NCBI GenBank assembly: GCA_026018925.1
Contig: JAKSZU010000013.1
Location: 75,443,791 to 75,507,790, forward strand
Source: Tupaia tana
Lineage: Eukaryota > Chordata > Mammalia > Scandentia > Tupaiidae
Reading direction: 5' to 3'
DNA length: 64,000 nt
Shown here: piece after piece, positions 1 through 10,115 of the stretch
Numbering within the stretch: position 1 is the first letter of the stretch
Layout of the letters: each line of letters opens with the position of its first letter
Notes under the pieces: generated by a model
The model's database searches: none
What the model saw: only the letters and a program-made list of their open reading frames with translations
Told to the model about the DNA's origin: nothing
Translations under genes and position numbers: made by a program

Positions 1-336
1 TTTGTATGTGCATTCAATCCCATTGTTTAGCTTACAATGTGATAATTTCAATATGTGAACATTTCTCCCCAGTCCCATTGGTCAAAATATCTTCAACCGA
101 TAACACCACACCTCCCCATCCCGTCAATGCTCTACCTCTGTATCCCTTCTCCAAATGTCCTTCATTAGGCCCCACTCCTCCACATACACCACATCTGACA
201 TTCACACCCATCTCTTGTGTTTGTACAACCATTAGTCAATCAGTTTCAGTCATAGACATTCGGTATATGTTAAGTGATGACATACAATGTCTCTCCTTCA
301 TGTCCTGGCTTGTCTCACTCAGCAGTTAATCTTCCA
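1..336 (-). mobile_element. L1 3' end, 5'-truncated, cut by window edge
   Basis: On the minus strand this reads as the end of L1 ORF2 (around 250-336) followed by a 3' UTR that runs off the left edge. It is nearly the same, by eye, as 45720-46060 on the plus strand, including the ORF2 tail and a 3' UTR block with a GTGGAGGAGTGGGGCC core. The open frame at 32-232 is 3' UTR and not a gene. Confidence 0.8.
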
Positions 337-482
337 TATTCTAAATATATTTTTAAAAATACTATATACACATTAAAAATATTTGTCACCTTTTGTCTGG
401 AACCACTATCTTCCAGTAATTCACCAAAATGATGAACAAAAAAGGGAAAGAGGAGATGTACCCAGTATATGTTCTCTAGGCC

Positions 483-484
483 TT

Positions 485-520
<36 letters not shown>

Positions 521-534
521 TTTTATTTATTTAG
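483..534. repeat. (TTTA)n microsatellite
   Basis: About twelve TTTA units, slightly interrupted near 520-524. They abut a minus-strand SINE and are most likely its expanded AAAT-type tail. Confidence 0.9.
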
Positions 535-772
535 AGGGACTTTTGCTATAGGGTGCATGCACTTGCCAGATAGACAGAGAGAGAGAAAATGAGAAATCAC
601 TCTCCGGGAGGGATGACCACACCACAGTTCCTTCTCTTACATTCTCCTTTCATAATTGGGGTGAAAATGCTCATATGTTCAGCATGAGTTTAAAAAGTCT
701 CCAGTCCAGGACTGGAACCACAGTTGAACTATGAGAGAAGCCAGCTCCTTAATCACCACCTTCTGGCCCTTC
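535..772 (-). mobile_element. tRNA-derived SINE, type A, diverged
   Basis: Minus-strand copy. The 3' end motif TTTTGCTATAGGG lies at 541-553, then the GA-rich stretch (reverse of the CT stretch), then the body, and a decayed tRNA head near 700-772. Many substitutions suggest an older copy. Confidence 0.8.
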
Positions 773-910
773 TCTAGGCCTTTGAGAAAATAAAAAGTGG
801 TTCCTTTGGCAATGTGAATCTACAAGAAAGGTTATATTGTAGACATCAAGGAATGGATACTATTCAAAATAATATACCCCACTATGTTATCATGACAAAA
901 CTGGAATAAT

Positions 911-1172
911 GGGGTTCGGCAGGTGGCATATTGCTTACAGCACTGGACTCTCACATGCTGGACCTTGGTTGAAGTCCCTGACCTGGTGGCTTGAAAAATG
1001 CTGGGCACCCGTGCATACATGCCCAAAATCATGAAAGGAGAACGGAGGAGAAGATATTGAGGCATGATCATTCCCCTTGGGGAGTGATTTCTCACTTTCC
1101 CTCTCACTGTCTCTCTGTCTCTCTTTGGTGAGCTCTTTCACCCTATGGAAAAAAACTTTGGAAAAAAGAAAA
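911..1172 (+). mobile_element. tRNA-derived SINE, type A, diverged
   Basis: The head starts GGGGTTCGGCAGGTGGC at 911. Then come a B-box-like GGTTGAAGTCC near 967, the GGAGAACGGAGGAGAAG body, the CT-rich stretch and an A-rich end. Confidence 0.85.
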
Positions 1173-1967
1173 CAAAAAAACTGGGTGAGTCTACAGTGTT
1201 ACTCAGTATACTGTTGACATTGCTGTAAACATGCAAGTCAAGGGCAAGATTCTTGCCAAAAGAATTGAAGTGTATTGAACATATTAAACATTCTAAGGGC
1301 AGAGATAGCTTCTTAAAACATGTGAAGGAAAAATGACTAGAAAAAGAAGGAAGCCAAAGAGAAAGGTACCTGAAGCTCTAGCCTGCTCCACCCAGAGAAG
1401 GACTCTATGTGAGAACCAATGGAAGCAAGTCTGAGTTTCTGGGACTTAGTCCTTATGAATTCATGGGATTATAAGTGTTAAAAAATAAACAAACTCTGGT
1501 CTATTCAAATATTTTTCTTAATTGAACAGAATTGTGGTTTTCCCTTGCCTCCCCAAAATTTTAATTGACCTCTCATTTATTTTGTAACATCTTTATTCAA
1601 TGTAGTGTTTTTCTAGCTAAAAGATATTAGGTGACTTATTATGCAACAAATAAAACAATGTTAGAGAGAAAAAAATAAATCGGGAAGCCCAGCCTCTGTT
1701 GCATAGTGAGAACTATAGCAAACAGCAATTATGGAAAGTTCCACTGTTTTGAAATGAATAAATATCCTTAATTGACTCAAGGAACAATGACATTTTAATG
1801 CAAACACAAAAATTAATGTAAAAACTATATAACAAAACTTGCAGGTATAACTAAAATGGCAGTAAAACATTTTCTATCATTCAACTAAACAGATTAGAAA
1901 AGTCAAGGCAGCATAGAATTAAATATCAAAGGACAAAAAGGAAAATGATACAGATAAGAAACACATG
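1173..1967. other. no recognisable feature
   Basis: Unique-looking AT-rich sequence. No splice-framed open reading frame, RNA gene or repeat family that I can name. Confidence 0.5.
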
Positions 1968-2200
1968 GTGGCTGGTTGGTGTTGTACTAGTAAAATGCAA
2001 TGCATTGCCTGAAAATCCCATCTGAGAAAGTTTCTGATTGAAGTCTGGAGAGTTCCCTGAGTACACCAGACACACCCTTGCTGATAATTAAGGCTGGGTG
2101 AAGACTGGAGATGGATAAAGATGTCAAGACTGTGTTGAGGGTTCTTTCTCTTTCTGTATCTCTCACTCATGGAAGAAATATTTTTTTTTAAAAGCAAATA
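1968..2200 (+). mobile_element. second tRNA-derived SINE family, type B (older copy)
   Basis: Shares with 43794-44070 a body not found in type A: CCCTGAGTACACC, then AAGGCTGG, a GATGGAT stretch, TGTTGAG, and a CT-rich tail ending in CTCATG(G/T)AAGAA. Its head is too decayed to show clear A and B boxes. A type C SINE follows immediately. Confidence 0.6.
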
Positions 2201-2206
2201 AACAAG

Positions 2207-2400
2207 GGGCCGCCAGGTGGCATGGTGGATAAGGGTGCTAGACTCCCACATGGTAGACCATGGTTCAAGTCCCAGACTTGGTGGCTTGTTTTCTCATGTT
2301 CCTTCTTTCTCGCTCTCTCTGGTCTCTTTAAATAAATAAATAAATAAATAAATAATAGATGAATAAATAAAGTTAAATAAAATAATTCTTAAAAAAATAA
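2207..2400 (+). mobile_element. short tRNA-derived SINE, type C, with AAAT tail
   Basis: Head GGGGCCGCCAGGTGGCATGG, B-box-like GGTTCAAGTCCC at 2265-2276, a short CT stretch, then (AAAT)n from about 2329. It lacks the long middle region of type A. Related copies are at 58014-58174 and 59127-59310. Confidence 0.8.
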
Positions 2401-2407
2401 AATAAAT

Positions 2408-2575
2408 AAGACATTTGAGGGACATAGAAATGGTTAGTTGTCTTTTGATGATAACATGTATGATATCCTCAACTGGACTGGTGGGAAGTGTGTTCAGGTT
2501 GAGTACATTCATTTTACAAGCTATAGTGATGTACAGTGATTGCATGTCTAAAATAAGTGAAAATATTAATAAAAG
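2408..2575 (+). mobile_element. L1 3' end, severely 5'-truncated
   Basis: Matches the last part of the 3' UTR of the L1 at 50199-56144 (reverse complement). Shared landmarks are the GATGATAAC block, the (G/C)AACTGGACTG(G/A)TG block, TTTACAAGCTA and TGTACAGTGATTG close to the tail. Confidence 0.75.
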
Positions 2576-3007
2576 CAAAATATAGATAGCATACATATAT
2601 CAGCAAATGTAAGTTTTTTGGGAATAAAACCCAAATAAGATTAATTTACTTTATGAAAAAAGCTGACTAAGAAGAAGAGGAAAGGAAAAAGCAAAGCACA
2701 TAAAGAAAAGAATGTAAAACATAAAAGAAGAAAATAATATTTTAGAAATAATAGATGGAAATTGTAGAATCATTAAAATTTTAACTTTCCTAAACATATT
2801 TGTTAACACAAGTGGCTCAAAACAAACAAACCAAACAAACAAAAAAACACACACAAAAACAGAAAACCTAAGTATTACTTGAACAATTATGAAAACCAAA
2901 ATGCTTGTTACAAATTGTCCCGTAAAAAAAAAATCAGGCCCAAGGAGTTCAACCTGTCAACATTCAAGGAAAAAAAAAAAAAAATCAAATTTAACATAAC
3001 TATTACA
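2576..3007. other. no recognisable feature; A-rich
   Basis: Very A-rich, with short A runs near 2926 and 2970. Open frames here are chance products of low-complexity sequence. Confidence 0.5.
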
Positions 3008-3099
3008 AAGAGTGATTTCTCGCTTTCTGTCTGTCTCTCTGGCAAGCGCATATAGCCTATAGCAAAAAATCCCTCTATAATTTTTAAAAAAAAAATGAA
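3008..3099 (+). mobile_element. SINE type A, 3' fragment
   Basis: Only the last third is present: AGTGATTTCTCGCTTTCTGTC, CT repeats, then the CTATAGCAAAAA 3' end and an A tail. It is truncated on the 5' side. Confidence 0.8.
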
Positions 3100-4019
3100 T
3101 AAAGGTAATAATATATCTTGAACAATGTAAGTTTATCCTGGGTAAATAATTTTTGTATTAAAAAAACAATATTAAAGTAATTAGCTTGTATGCGATAAAA
3201 TCAAGTAAGTAGCTCCATAGTTGCAAAGAAGAGGATGTTAAAAAATTTCAGTCTTTATTTTTATCCTGAAAAAGTCTTAGCAAAATAAGCAGAGAATAGA
3301 ACCTTCTCAACCTGGTTATCTTTAACTGTGGTAAAACTTAAAGCAAACCCCATAATTAATGAGAAACATTTAGCATTTCTTTCATGATCAGAAACAAGAA
3401 AAATGTATCCACTCTCACTAGAATTATCTTGTATTTTGCTAAATTCACTGACGAGACCAGTAAATATAGAATAACAGATAAAAAGATACTGGGTAGTACA
3501 AGAGCATATATATACAACATTAATATTTGATATTTAATTGCATTTCCATAATAGATGAAAGCATTTTGAATATCTATTAAAAACATATCACTTATGATAG
3601 CACCAAAAATTCTTACATACCTAGGGGGAAATACAAGAAAATGTGGATAATGTCTTTATTGAAAAAATTATATATTTACATTTAATATTTATATGTAATA
3701 CATAATCTGTATAGTTATATGTGTTGTGTATATTTATTATACATTTATTGACATACATTGAAGGATATGTTAATAATAGGGAGATATCACATTTTCCTAA
3801 ATTACAATAGAAAATAATATTACAAAATTCCTCATTTCTCAAAAATAAAATATTAACTCAGTGTAATTTTTATAAATATCCCAATGGTTTTGGTGAAAAT
3901 TGTCAAGTTTAATTTGATCTATTAGTATTAAAGAACGAAAAATAGTGAAAGAATTCCTAAAAAAAAAAAAAAAAAAAAAAAACACGAATTCTACTTACCA
4001 GATATCAAGCATTATTTTT
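3100..4019. other. no recognisable feature; AT-rich
   Basis: Strongly AT-rich, with an A run of about 23 near 3960-3982. Nothing assignable. Confidence 0.5.
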
Positions 4020-4492
4020 ATTATTTTTCTTTTCTTTATTTATTTTTAGATTTAATCATTGTGTATTATTGCAGCATATCAAAAGAATATTCCTATCATG
4101 AATGCACTGCATATCAGTTCAGTTGAAGACATTACCACATACCTTATAATCAACAGGTTTCTTTCCATTTCGGGCCCCTCGAATGTATTGCTTCTTTCTT
4201 CTGCTCGGTTCCCTCCCTCTGACCCTCCACCATTTCCTGCTCCTTCTCCTGCACTGTCCCCAGTACTGCTACTGCTCCTCATGCTCCTATACCTTCCAAT
4301 CACTTGATTTCTGCCATAGAGTGCCAATATTTGGTATCTATTGAGTTCAGACATGTAATGCCTTTCTTTCATAGTCTAGCTTGCTTCATTTAGCAGTAAA
4401 TCTTCCATATTTGTCCACTTTCTATCAAATGCCAGAGTCTCATTTTTTTTAATGACTGTATAGTAATCTGTAGTGTTTATGTTCCACACTTT
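4020..4492 (-). mobile_element. L1 3' end with ORF2 C-terminus, 5'-truncated
   Basis: Minus strand: the ORF2 C-terminal end (around 4330-4490) runs into a 3' UTR ending in a T-rich (A tail) segment near 4020-4045. The minus frame from 4372 to 4079 stays open for 97 codons past the usual ORF2 end and aligns at its start with the same region of the L1 at 50199-56144. The insertion lacks the 5' 90 percent of L1. Confidence 0.85.
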
Positions 4493-5041
4493 AAAAAAAG
4501 AAAAAAAGAAAAATATTCAACAGACGCATAATGGAAAGTTATCTGTTAAGGATGATGCATATAGAACTATCTTTGACTAGATTGACATGCAATGCATGAG
4601 TGCTTTGAAAAACCATGTTGTATGCTGTAAAGCTATACAAGGATTAAATGTAAATAAATTAAAAATAAGTCATCTTAAAAAAAATAAAACACTCAACCAA
4701 AAAAACATGAGCCTTGCTCTGATTTTAGTTAAAATTTTAGAAAAATCCTTGTTTAGTGTATAAAATTCTGTTAATTTTGGTTCCTTACTCTTGAGTGAAG
4801 CAAATTTTCATAAGATGTGGATATATATCTCTAAACAAAGTGCACAGATTCTTGTTTCATACTTTTATACACATCACATTTTTTGTTTGGTAAGATCCTT
4901 TTATTTGTGACTAACACACAGTGGTGGTGATTCTAAAAGTTTCCCAATTGTTTCTATTTAAATACAATACATCTTAGAACACTTTTTAGTTGTAATCATA
5001 AAATTATCTGATGCAATTACAAAGTAGAAAGATTTGTATTT
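4493..5041. other. no recognisable feature
   Basis: AT-rich. No assignable repeat or gene. Confidence 0.5.
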
Positions 5042-5054
5042 AAAGACCAATCAT

Positions 5055-5324
5055 GGACCAGCAGTTAGTGTAATGGCTATGTTGCTGGACTCTCATGTAG
5101 TCAACCGCAGTTCACATCCTGGAACCGGTGGCTTAAAACTCACGCCGGGCACGTGTGTCCAAGATCCTGAAAGGAGAACGGAGGAGAAGGGACTGTGCGT
5201 GGCCATCCCCCCGGGGGGTGATTTCTCGCTTTCTGTCTCTCTGTCTCTCTCTCTGTCTGGCGACTGCAGCACGCGCCCTATAGCAAAAACCTTAAAAAAA
5301 AAAAAAAAAAAAAAAGGAAAGAAA
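5055..5324 (+). mobile_element. tRNA-derived SINE, type A, full length
   Basis: Head GGACCAGCAGTTAGTGTAATGG, full body, CT stretch, CCTATAGCAAAAACC 3' end and an A tail. Flanked by a perfect 13-bp target-site duplication AAAGACCAATCAT at 5042-5054 and 5325-5337, so the insertion is intact. Open frames across it are chance. Confidence 0.95.
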
Positions 5325-5433
5325 AAAGACCAATCATTTGGCCTAAGTTTTACCTATAGACACATTAAAGTTTGCAAAGTTGACCAGACTCCTTTCATGC
5401 TAATACATGACTTTTACTTATTGTCCCTTTAGG

Positions 5434-5484
<51 letters not shown>
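5434..5484. repeat. pure (A)51 run
   Basis: Uninterrupted run of 51 A with no recognisable element body upstream. The 5' flank is ordinary sequence. Confidence 0.95.
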
Positions 5485-5485
<1 letters not shown>

Positions 5486-5548
5486 AAATAAGCAGTAATC
5501 ATACAGCTTTCATCAAGTAGATTAAAAGCATGAATACCAAAGTTTTAT

Positions 5549-5817
5549 TGGGGGTCAGCCAGTGTCACGGTGGTTGATGAGGTTGGATAGTACATGGCTG
5601 ACTGCACGATTGGAGTCTTGGACCCAGTGGTTTGAAAAATATGCTGAGCACATGTGGTTGCATGCTCAAATCCTAAAAGGAAAAATGGAGGAGACAAGAT
5701 TGCATACGGCCATCTTCCATACGGCCATCTTTCATGGGAGTTGTTTTCTGTCTTTTGCCCTCTGTCTCTCTCTTGCAAGAGCATATACCCTTTAGCAGAA
5801 ATTACTTTTAAAAAATA
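5549..5817 (+). mobile_element. SINE type A, diverged, with internal 15-bp duplication
   Basis: Head GGGGGTCAGCCAGTGTCACGG, diverged B box, GGAAAAATGGAGGAGA body and CT-rich tail. A 15-bp unit (CATACGGCCATCTTC) is repeated in tandem at 5703-5717 and 5718-5732. Confidence 0.8.
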
Positions 5818-5976
5818 TTCTACTGGGGAAGGAGTTAGTCCTGTTGTAGTGTATAGCACAGAATGTGTTCTGTAGATTCTGCCAGAGTCTCCTATATCAG
5901 TGATATAGAGTGATAGCTTAAACACCCACACACATGCACATGTATTTATATATGTTGCTTTTAACATTGAAGGAAA

Positions 5977-6218
5977 GAAAAGGACATCAGTACTACTGAT
6001 TTTTATTCCTACATATTTTCCCAGGGATAACCCACATCCTGCTGACTAGAATTGTCTATGACTTTATACTTTCATAAAGTCTAGATCCTGATAGGGAAGA
6101 ACATGTCTGCTTCATTTAATCCAAATATTTGCCTCATTCTGGACTATATCCCAGGATGATTCAGAGCAGGAACACCGATTCTTTTCATTGGAAAGTTCTT
6201 CATGCTCAGTGTTCAATT
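5977..6218. repeat. local direct duplication, copy 1
   Basis: About 240 bp matched in the same orientation at 7925-8157 with few differences, including a run of about 10 extra bases near 5992. The two ends stop sharply: downstream flanks (GT repeat here, unique sequence there) do not match. No tRNA, L1 or LTR signature. Confidence 0.85.
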
Positions 6219-6224
6219 CCAATC

Positions 6225-6228
6225 GTGT

Positions 6229-6269
<41 letters not shown>

Positions 6270-6273
6270 TGTG
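6225..6273. repeat. (GT)n microsatellite
   Basis: GT dinucleotide tract with one CT and a GCGC interruption. It begins a few bases after the end of the 5977-6218 duplication unit. Confidence 0.9.
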
Positions 6274-6550
6274 CCCTACATTTAACAAATTATTAAGGGC
6301 AGAAAGCCTAAAGAAAAGATAACTCTGAACTCTTAACCCAGAGGTGCTGTGGCTAAGCTCCAGTAAGTATATGAAGTATTTTTAATAATTGGTATCTAAA
6401 TGCCACATGTGAAGATGAAGGATCCTGTTTAAACATTTTATAGCTGACTTGACCATCCTCTATGCTTGTCTGACTTCAGTGTACATAAGGATGTTATTAA
6501 CATAGTGTTGGCTGTTGTCCTCAGTTCTGACCGGAACCAGAGTTAAAGAG

Positions 6551-6597
<47 letters not shown>

Positions 6598-6609
6598 ACA
6601 CACACACAT
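6551..6609. repeat. (A)46 followed by (CA)n
   Basis: Pure run of 46 A (6551-6596) followed by about six CA units. No element body is recognisable upstream. Confidence 0.9.
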
Positions 6610-7924
6610 AACAGTAATAAAAATGTGCCTATCTAGAACCTCAAAAGACTTAAAGACATAGATCTATGATAGAGGTACATAGATTTTTCTGAGATGAAGA
6701 GATTCTCTCTTGCAGAAATTAAAATAAAGAAAGGATTTCATTTCTCCAGAATTTCAAAGTATTATTTCAAGAGATCAAAGTCCTTTCTAGACCAAGCAAG
6801 ATGTATCCTAAATAAAGCATCTTACAATGGTTTCACACATTAAGGAGTAGGTAAGGTAAAGCAGATTTATTGCAGGTGAGTTTTTTAAGGCACTACATAC
6901 TGATAAATGGCAATCCAAATTTATTTCCTATATATTTTTTCTTTTTCTTTCTATTATGAAATTTTAGGACTCTCTTATTTAGGATAGCAACATAAAAAGA
7001 GGAGCCAAGAAGAGATTCTTGTTGGTTTTGAGGCAATAAAGTTTAGCTAAGGCCTAGTTCATGAAAAATCTGAAAAGGATAAAAATTGTGAGGAAGAGTT
7101 TATAGCATTTTTTTTTCACAGAAACTCCGAAGGCTTGAGGATAGTGCAAAAGATACTGAATTATACTGTAGAATAAATGCCACCTTATTGCGTATCTTTT
7201 TACATATTTTGGTGTTTTGTGAGTCTAATGTTTCATTCCAACTGTGGAGGTGCTGAGTAATTGATTCTACTGAAACAGATGACTTAAAGTTAGTTAGCTG
7301 TTGTAGAGGTACCTAAAGAGTAGGTTGACACACAACCATGGAGAGGAGTGAGGATAGTGTTACAAAGTTTAAATTTGAAGTTAAAAGAATAAAACTTCTT
7401 TCCTGCTCAGTACCATGGTCTCCATTCACTCCCACTCTCAGAAAATGCTTGCTAAATAATCAAAATTGATTCCTGTTTTTTATTACCTAGTGATGTGCTC
7501 ATGTAATACATATTCACCAGAATCCTGTTGAAGAGGAAGGGTTAGTGATAGCATCCATTAATTCTACAAAATATCCTTGGAAATACCCCCAACTCATATC
7601 TAGCAATGACATTGCCATTACTGCTGAATGCGCCAAGATATTTGCTCTATCAAACCAAAGAGCTCTCTACTGGTGACCCCAGCTCGATCACCCTGCTCTG
7701 TTCCAGGTTTGAAGAAATGGCATAATTTTCTGTATAGTCAAAGGGTGAGCCCTAATCCTCACAATGCTTACCAACGAGACAGCATCTCAACTCATGTTAT
7801 TTATGCTGGACCCAAATTAAAATTTTTCAAAAATTTAGGATTTGGGGGTATTTCTTTGCTTGTTTGTTTTGTTTTCTGATTTGATATTGCTGCTAGAGAT
7901 CACTGCTGTTATTATTGGAGAACA
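6610..7924. other. no recognisable feature
   Basis: Mixed AT-rich sequence. An 83-codon frame at 7628-7879 has no recognisable similarity and no supporting splice or promoter context. Confidence 0.5.
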
Positions 7925-8157
7925 GAAAAAGGACATCAGTACTATTCCTACATATTTTCCCAGGGATAACCCACATCCTGCCGACTAGAATTGTCTATGA
8001 CTTTATACTTTCATAAAGTCTAGATCCTGATAAGGAAGAACATGTCTGCTTCATTTAATCCAAATATTTGCTTTATTCTGAACTATATCCCAGGATGATT
8101 CAGAGCAGGAACACTGATTTTCTTCATTGGAAAGTTCTTCGTGCCCATTGTTCAATT
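7925..8157. repeat. local direct duplication, copy 2
   Basis: Second copy of the 5977-6218 unit, direct orientation, about 1.95 kb downstream. Shared landmarks are the CCCAGGGATAACCCACATCC and CTATATCCCAGGATGATTCA blocks. Confidence 0.85.
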
Positions 8158-8698
8158 TAAGTCATTTACATGATCCCAGAGATAAAAATGAGTCCATTTC
8201 TCATGGGCAAATTTTATACTTCTTTAATATAGTTGAATATTTTGATAAAATACTTATCCTTCAGAGACATTAAGAAATTCTAATCTTGTACCTGTCACAA
8301 AATGTATTATTAAGATATATGTATTAAAATGAACTTAGCCAATAATAAAGGAATTATTAAAAGGATTTAGAGACATCTCTCAGAATCCAAAAGAAAAAAT
8401 GTAGCTAGGTTTCATGAGATTTTGGGAGCAAAATATAGATTATCAGGAACTGGGGCCATGAATCTACTCAGAGCTATACAAACCTTCACCTCCACATCTC
8501 TTAGTATATTCTTTCTTTGCTCTCTTCTTTGTAGTTGATTAGTCTTGTCTGTTTCTCCAGGAATGCTGAAATGGCATGGCTTGCTTAACATGATATTAAA
8601 TAGCTTCCCTGTACAGGTATCTAATATCACTTAGAGTCTCTTATTTCCAATTCCAAATATCTGCATATAGGACTTGGTTTCTCAGAATAAACAAGTCA

Positions 8699-8742
<44 letters not shown>

Positions 8743-9033
8743 GTGATTTGGAGAGATTAGAGCATCTTCATTTTTGCTAACCTTTCAGTGATCAATATTA
8801 AAATAGTCTATTTAATGATTACTGTCACGTTTATTAAAATGAAGTACAATAACAGAAAGGAGATGATTGGCAGAAAAGGATCATTAATGTCAATCAACAA
8901 TCCCATATGTGATATTGTATCATTATTTATATGTATTATCTATCTCATTTGAGGTTTTATAATTTTACATTTTTAATTCTGTATATCTGGAGGGTACTTT
9001 GGTGAAAGCAATTAGGTAAACTTTTAAATTGTA
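8158..9033. other. no gene; contains (GT)n at 8701-8739
   Basis: AT-rich sequence with a clean GT dinucleotide tract at about 8701-8739. Nothing else assignable. Confidence 0.5.
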
Positions 9034-9110
9034 GGATCAGCCTGTAATGTGGTGGTTAAAGCATTTGAATTACATCCAGCCAACTGCACTGATGATGATA
9101 CTGAAATTTC
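9034..9110 (+). mobile_element. SINE head fragment, 3'-truncated
   Basis: GGATCAGCCTGTAATGTGGTGGTTAAAG-like start followed by CCAGCCAACTGCA resembles the tRNA-like head of the local SINEs, but the body and A tail are missing. Confidence 0.4.
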
Positions 9111-9171
9111 ATTTGCAATTTTGAGTATTTTTCTGGATATAAACAAAACTGTTATTAAAAAGTGCTGTCTA

Positions 9172-9420
9172 GGGACCAGCAGTTAGTGTAATTGGCTATG
9201 TCGCTGAACTCCCATGTAGCTGACTGCGTTTTGAGTCCTGGACCTGGTGGCTTAAACTCACGCCAGGCGCGTGTGCGTGGACCCCCAAGATTCTGAGACG
9301 AGAATGGAGGAGAAGGGATTGCAGTGTGGCCATCCTCCCTGGGGATTGATTTCTTGCTTTCTATCTCTGTCTCTCTCTGTCTTTCTCGCGAGCACACACG
9401 CCCTGTAGCAAACACCTCTT

Positions 9421-9446
<26 letters not shown>
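9172..9446 (+). mobile_element. tRNA-derived SINE, type A, full length
   Basis: Starts GGGACCAGCAGTTAGTG and ends in an A tail of about 25. Perfect 15-bp TSD AAAAAGTGCTGTCTA at 9157-9171 and 9447-9461. Confidence 0.95.
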
Positions 9447-9453
<7 letters not shown>

Positions 9454-9461
9454 GCTGTCTA

Positions 9462-9829
9462 ATTCAAAGCCTGTGATTTTCTATTATTATTTATTGTTTT
9501 TTAATGAATTGTATGATTTACTACTAATAAATCCTTAATTCAAATATCTACTTTCATTTATTAAACATTGAATTTAGGGAGTTTTTTCATAAGCTGATAA
9601 CAGGAAGAATAAATTAGAAATGGTTAGAGAAACATGCGCTATAAAAAATTAAAATTATAACTTTTAATTAGATTGTTAGAAAAGTCATGATGTGTTTTTT
9701 CCTGCTTTTCTATGCAAAATTGCATTATGACTTTCCCAACAATATAATATTAGGTGACCAAAATTATTTTAAAAAATTGCAAGACCCTTTGATTAAAGCA
9801 TGTGCTTTATGTGATTTTTTTTCTTTTTG
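9462..9829. other. no recognisable feature
   Basis: AT-rich, nothing assignable. Confidence 0.5.
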
Positions 9830-10115
9830 TTTGTTTATTTGTTTGTTTGCTATAGGACATGTGTACCCACAGGAGACAGACAGAGATAGTGAGAAATGAG
9901 TGAGAGACAGAAAGAGACAGAAAGTAAGAAATCGCCTCTTAGGGGAGATGGCCATGCCGCAATCTTTCTTATTATATCCTCCTGTAAGGATTTGGGGCAC
10001 ACCCTGACATTTTCTCTGGAGTGATTATCAAGTGCTGGGTCTGGTATTAAAACTCCACAGGTGGCCTAAGGCCCAGAGAAAGCAGTCACAACTGGTAGCT
10101 GAGGTTCAGCACCAT
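9830..10115 (-). mobile_element. SINE type A-like, diverged
   Basis: Minus strand: a GTTT-rich tail (9830-9850), the GCTATAGGACATGTG 3' end motif, a GA-rich stretch with an apparent extra GAGACAGAAA unit, the GGGAGATGGCCATGCCGCAA body, and a poorly preserved head near 10050-10115. Confidence 0.7.

Noticed and set aside
34-329. 107-codon plus-strand frame at the left edge
   Set aside because: It is the antisense of an L1 3' UTR; the same chance frame appears antisense in the related copy at 45720-46060.
5034-5432. 132-codon plus-strand frame
   Set aside because: It passes through a complete SINE including its CT stretch and A tail (Ser/Leu and Lys runs). The same pattern recurs in almost every type A copy.
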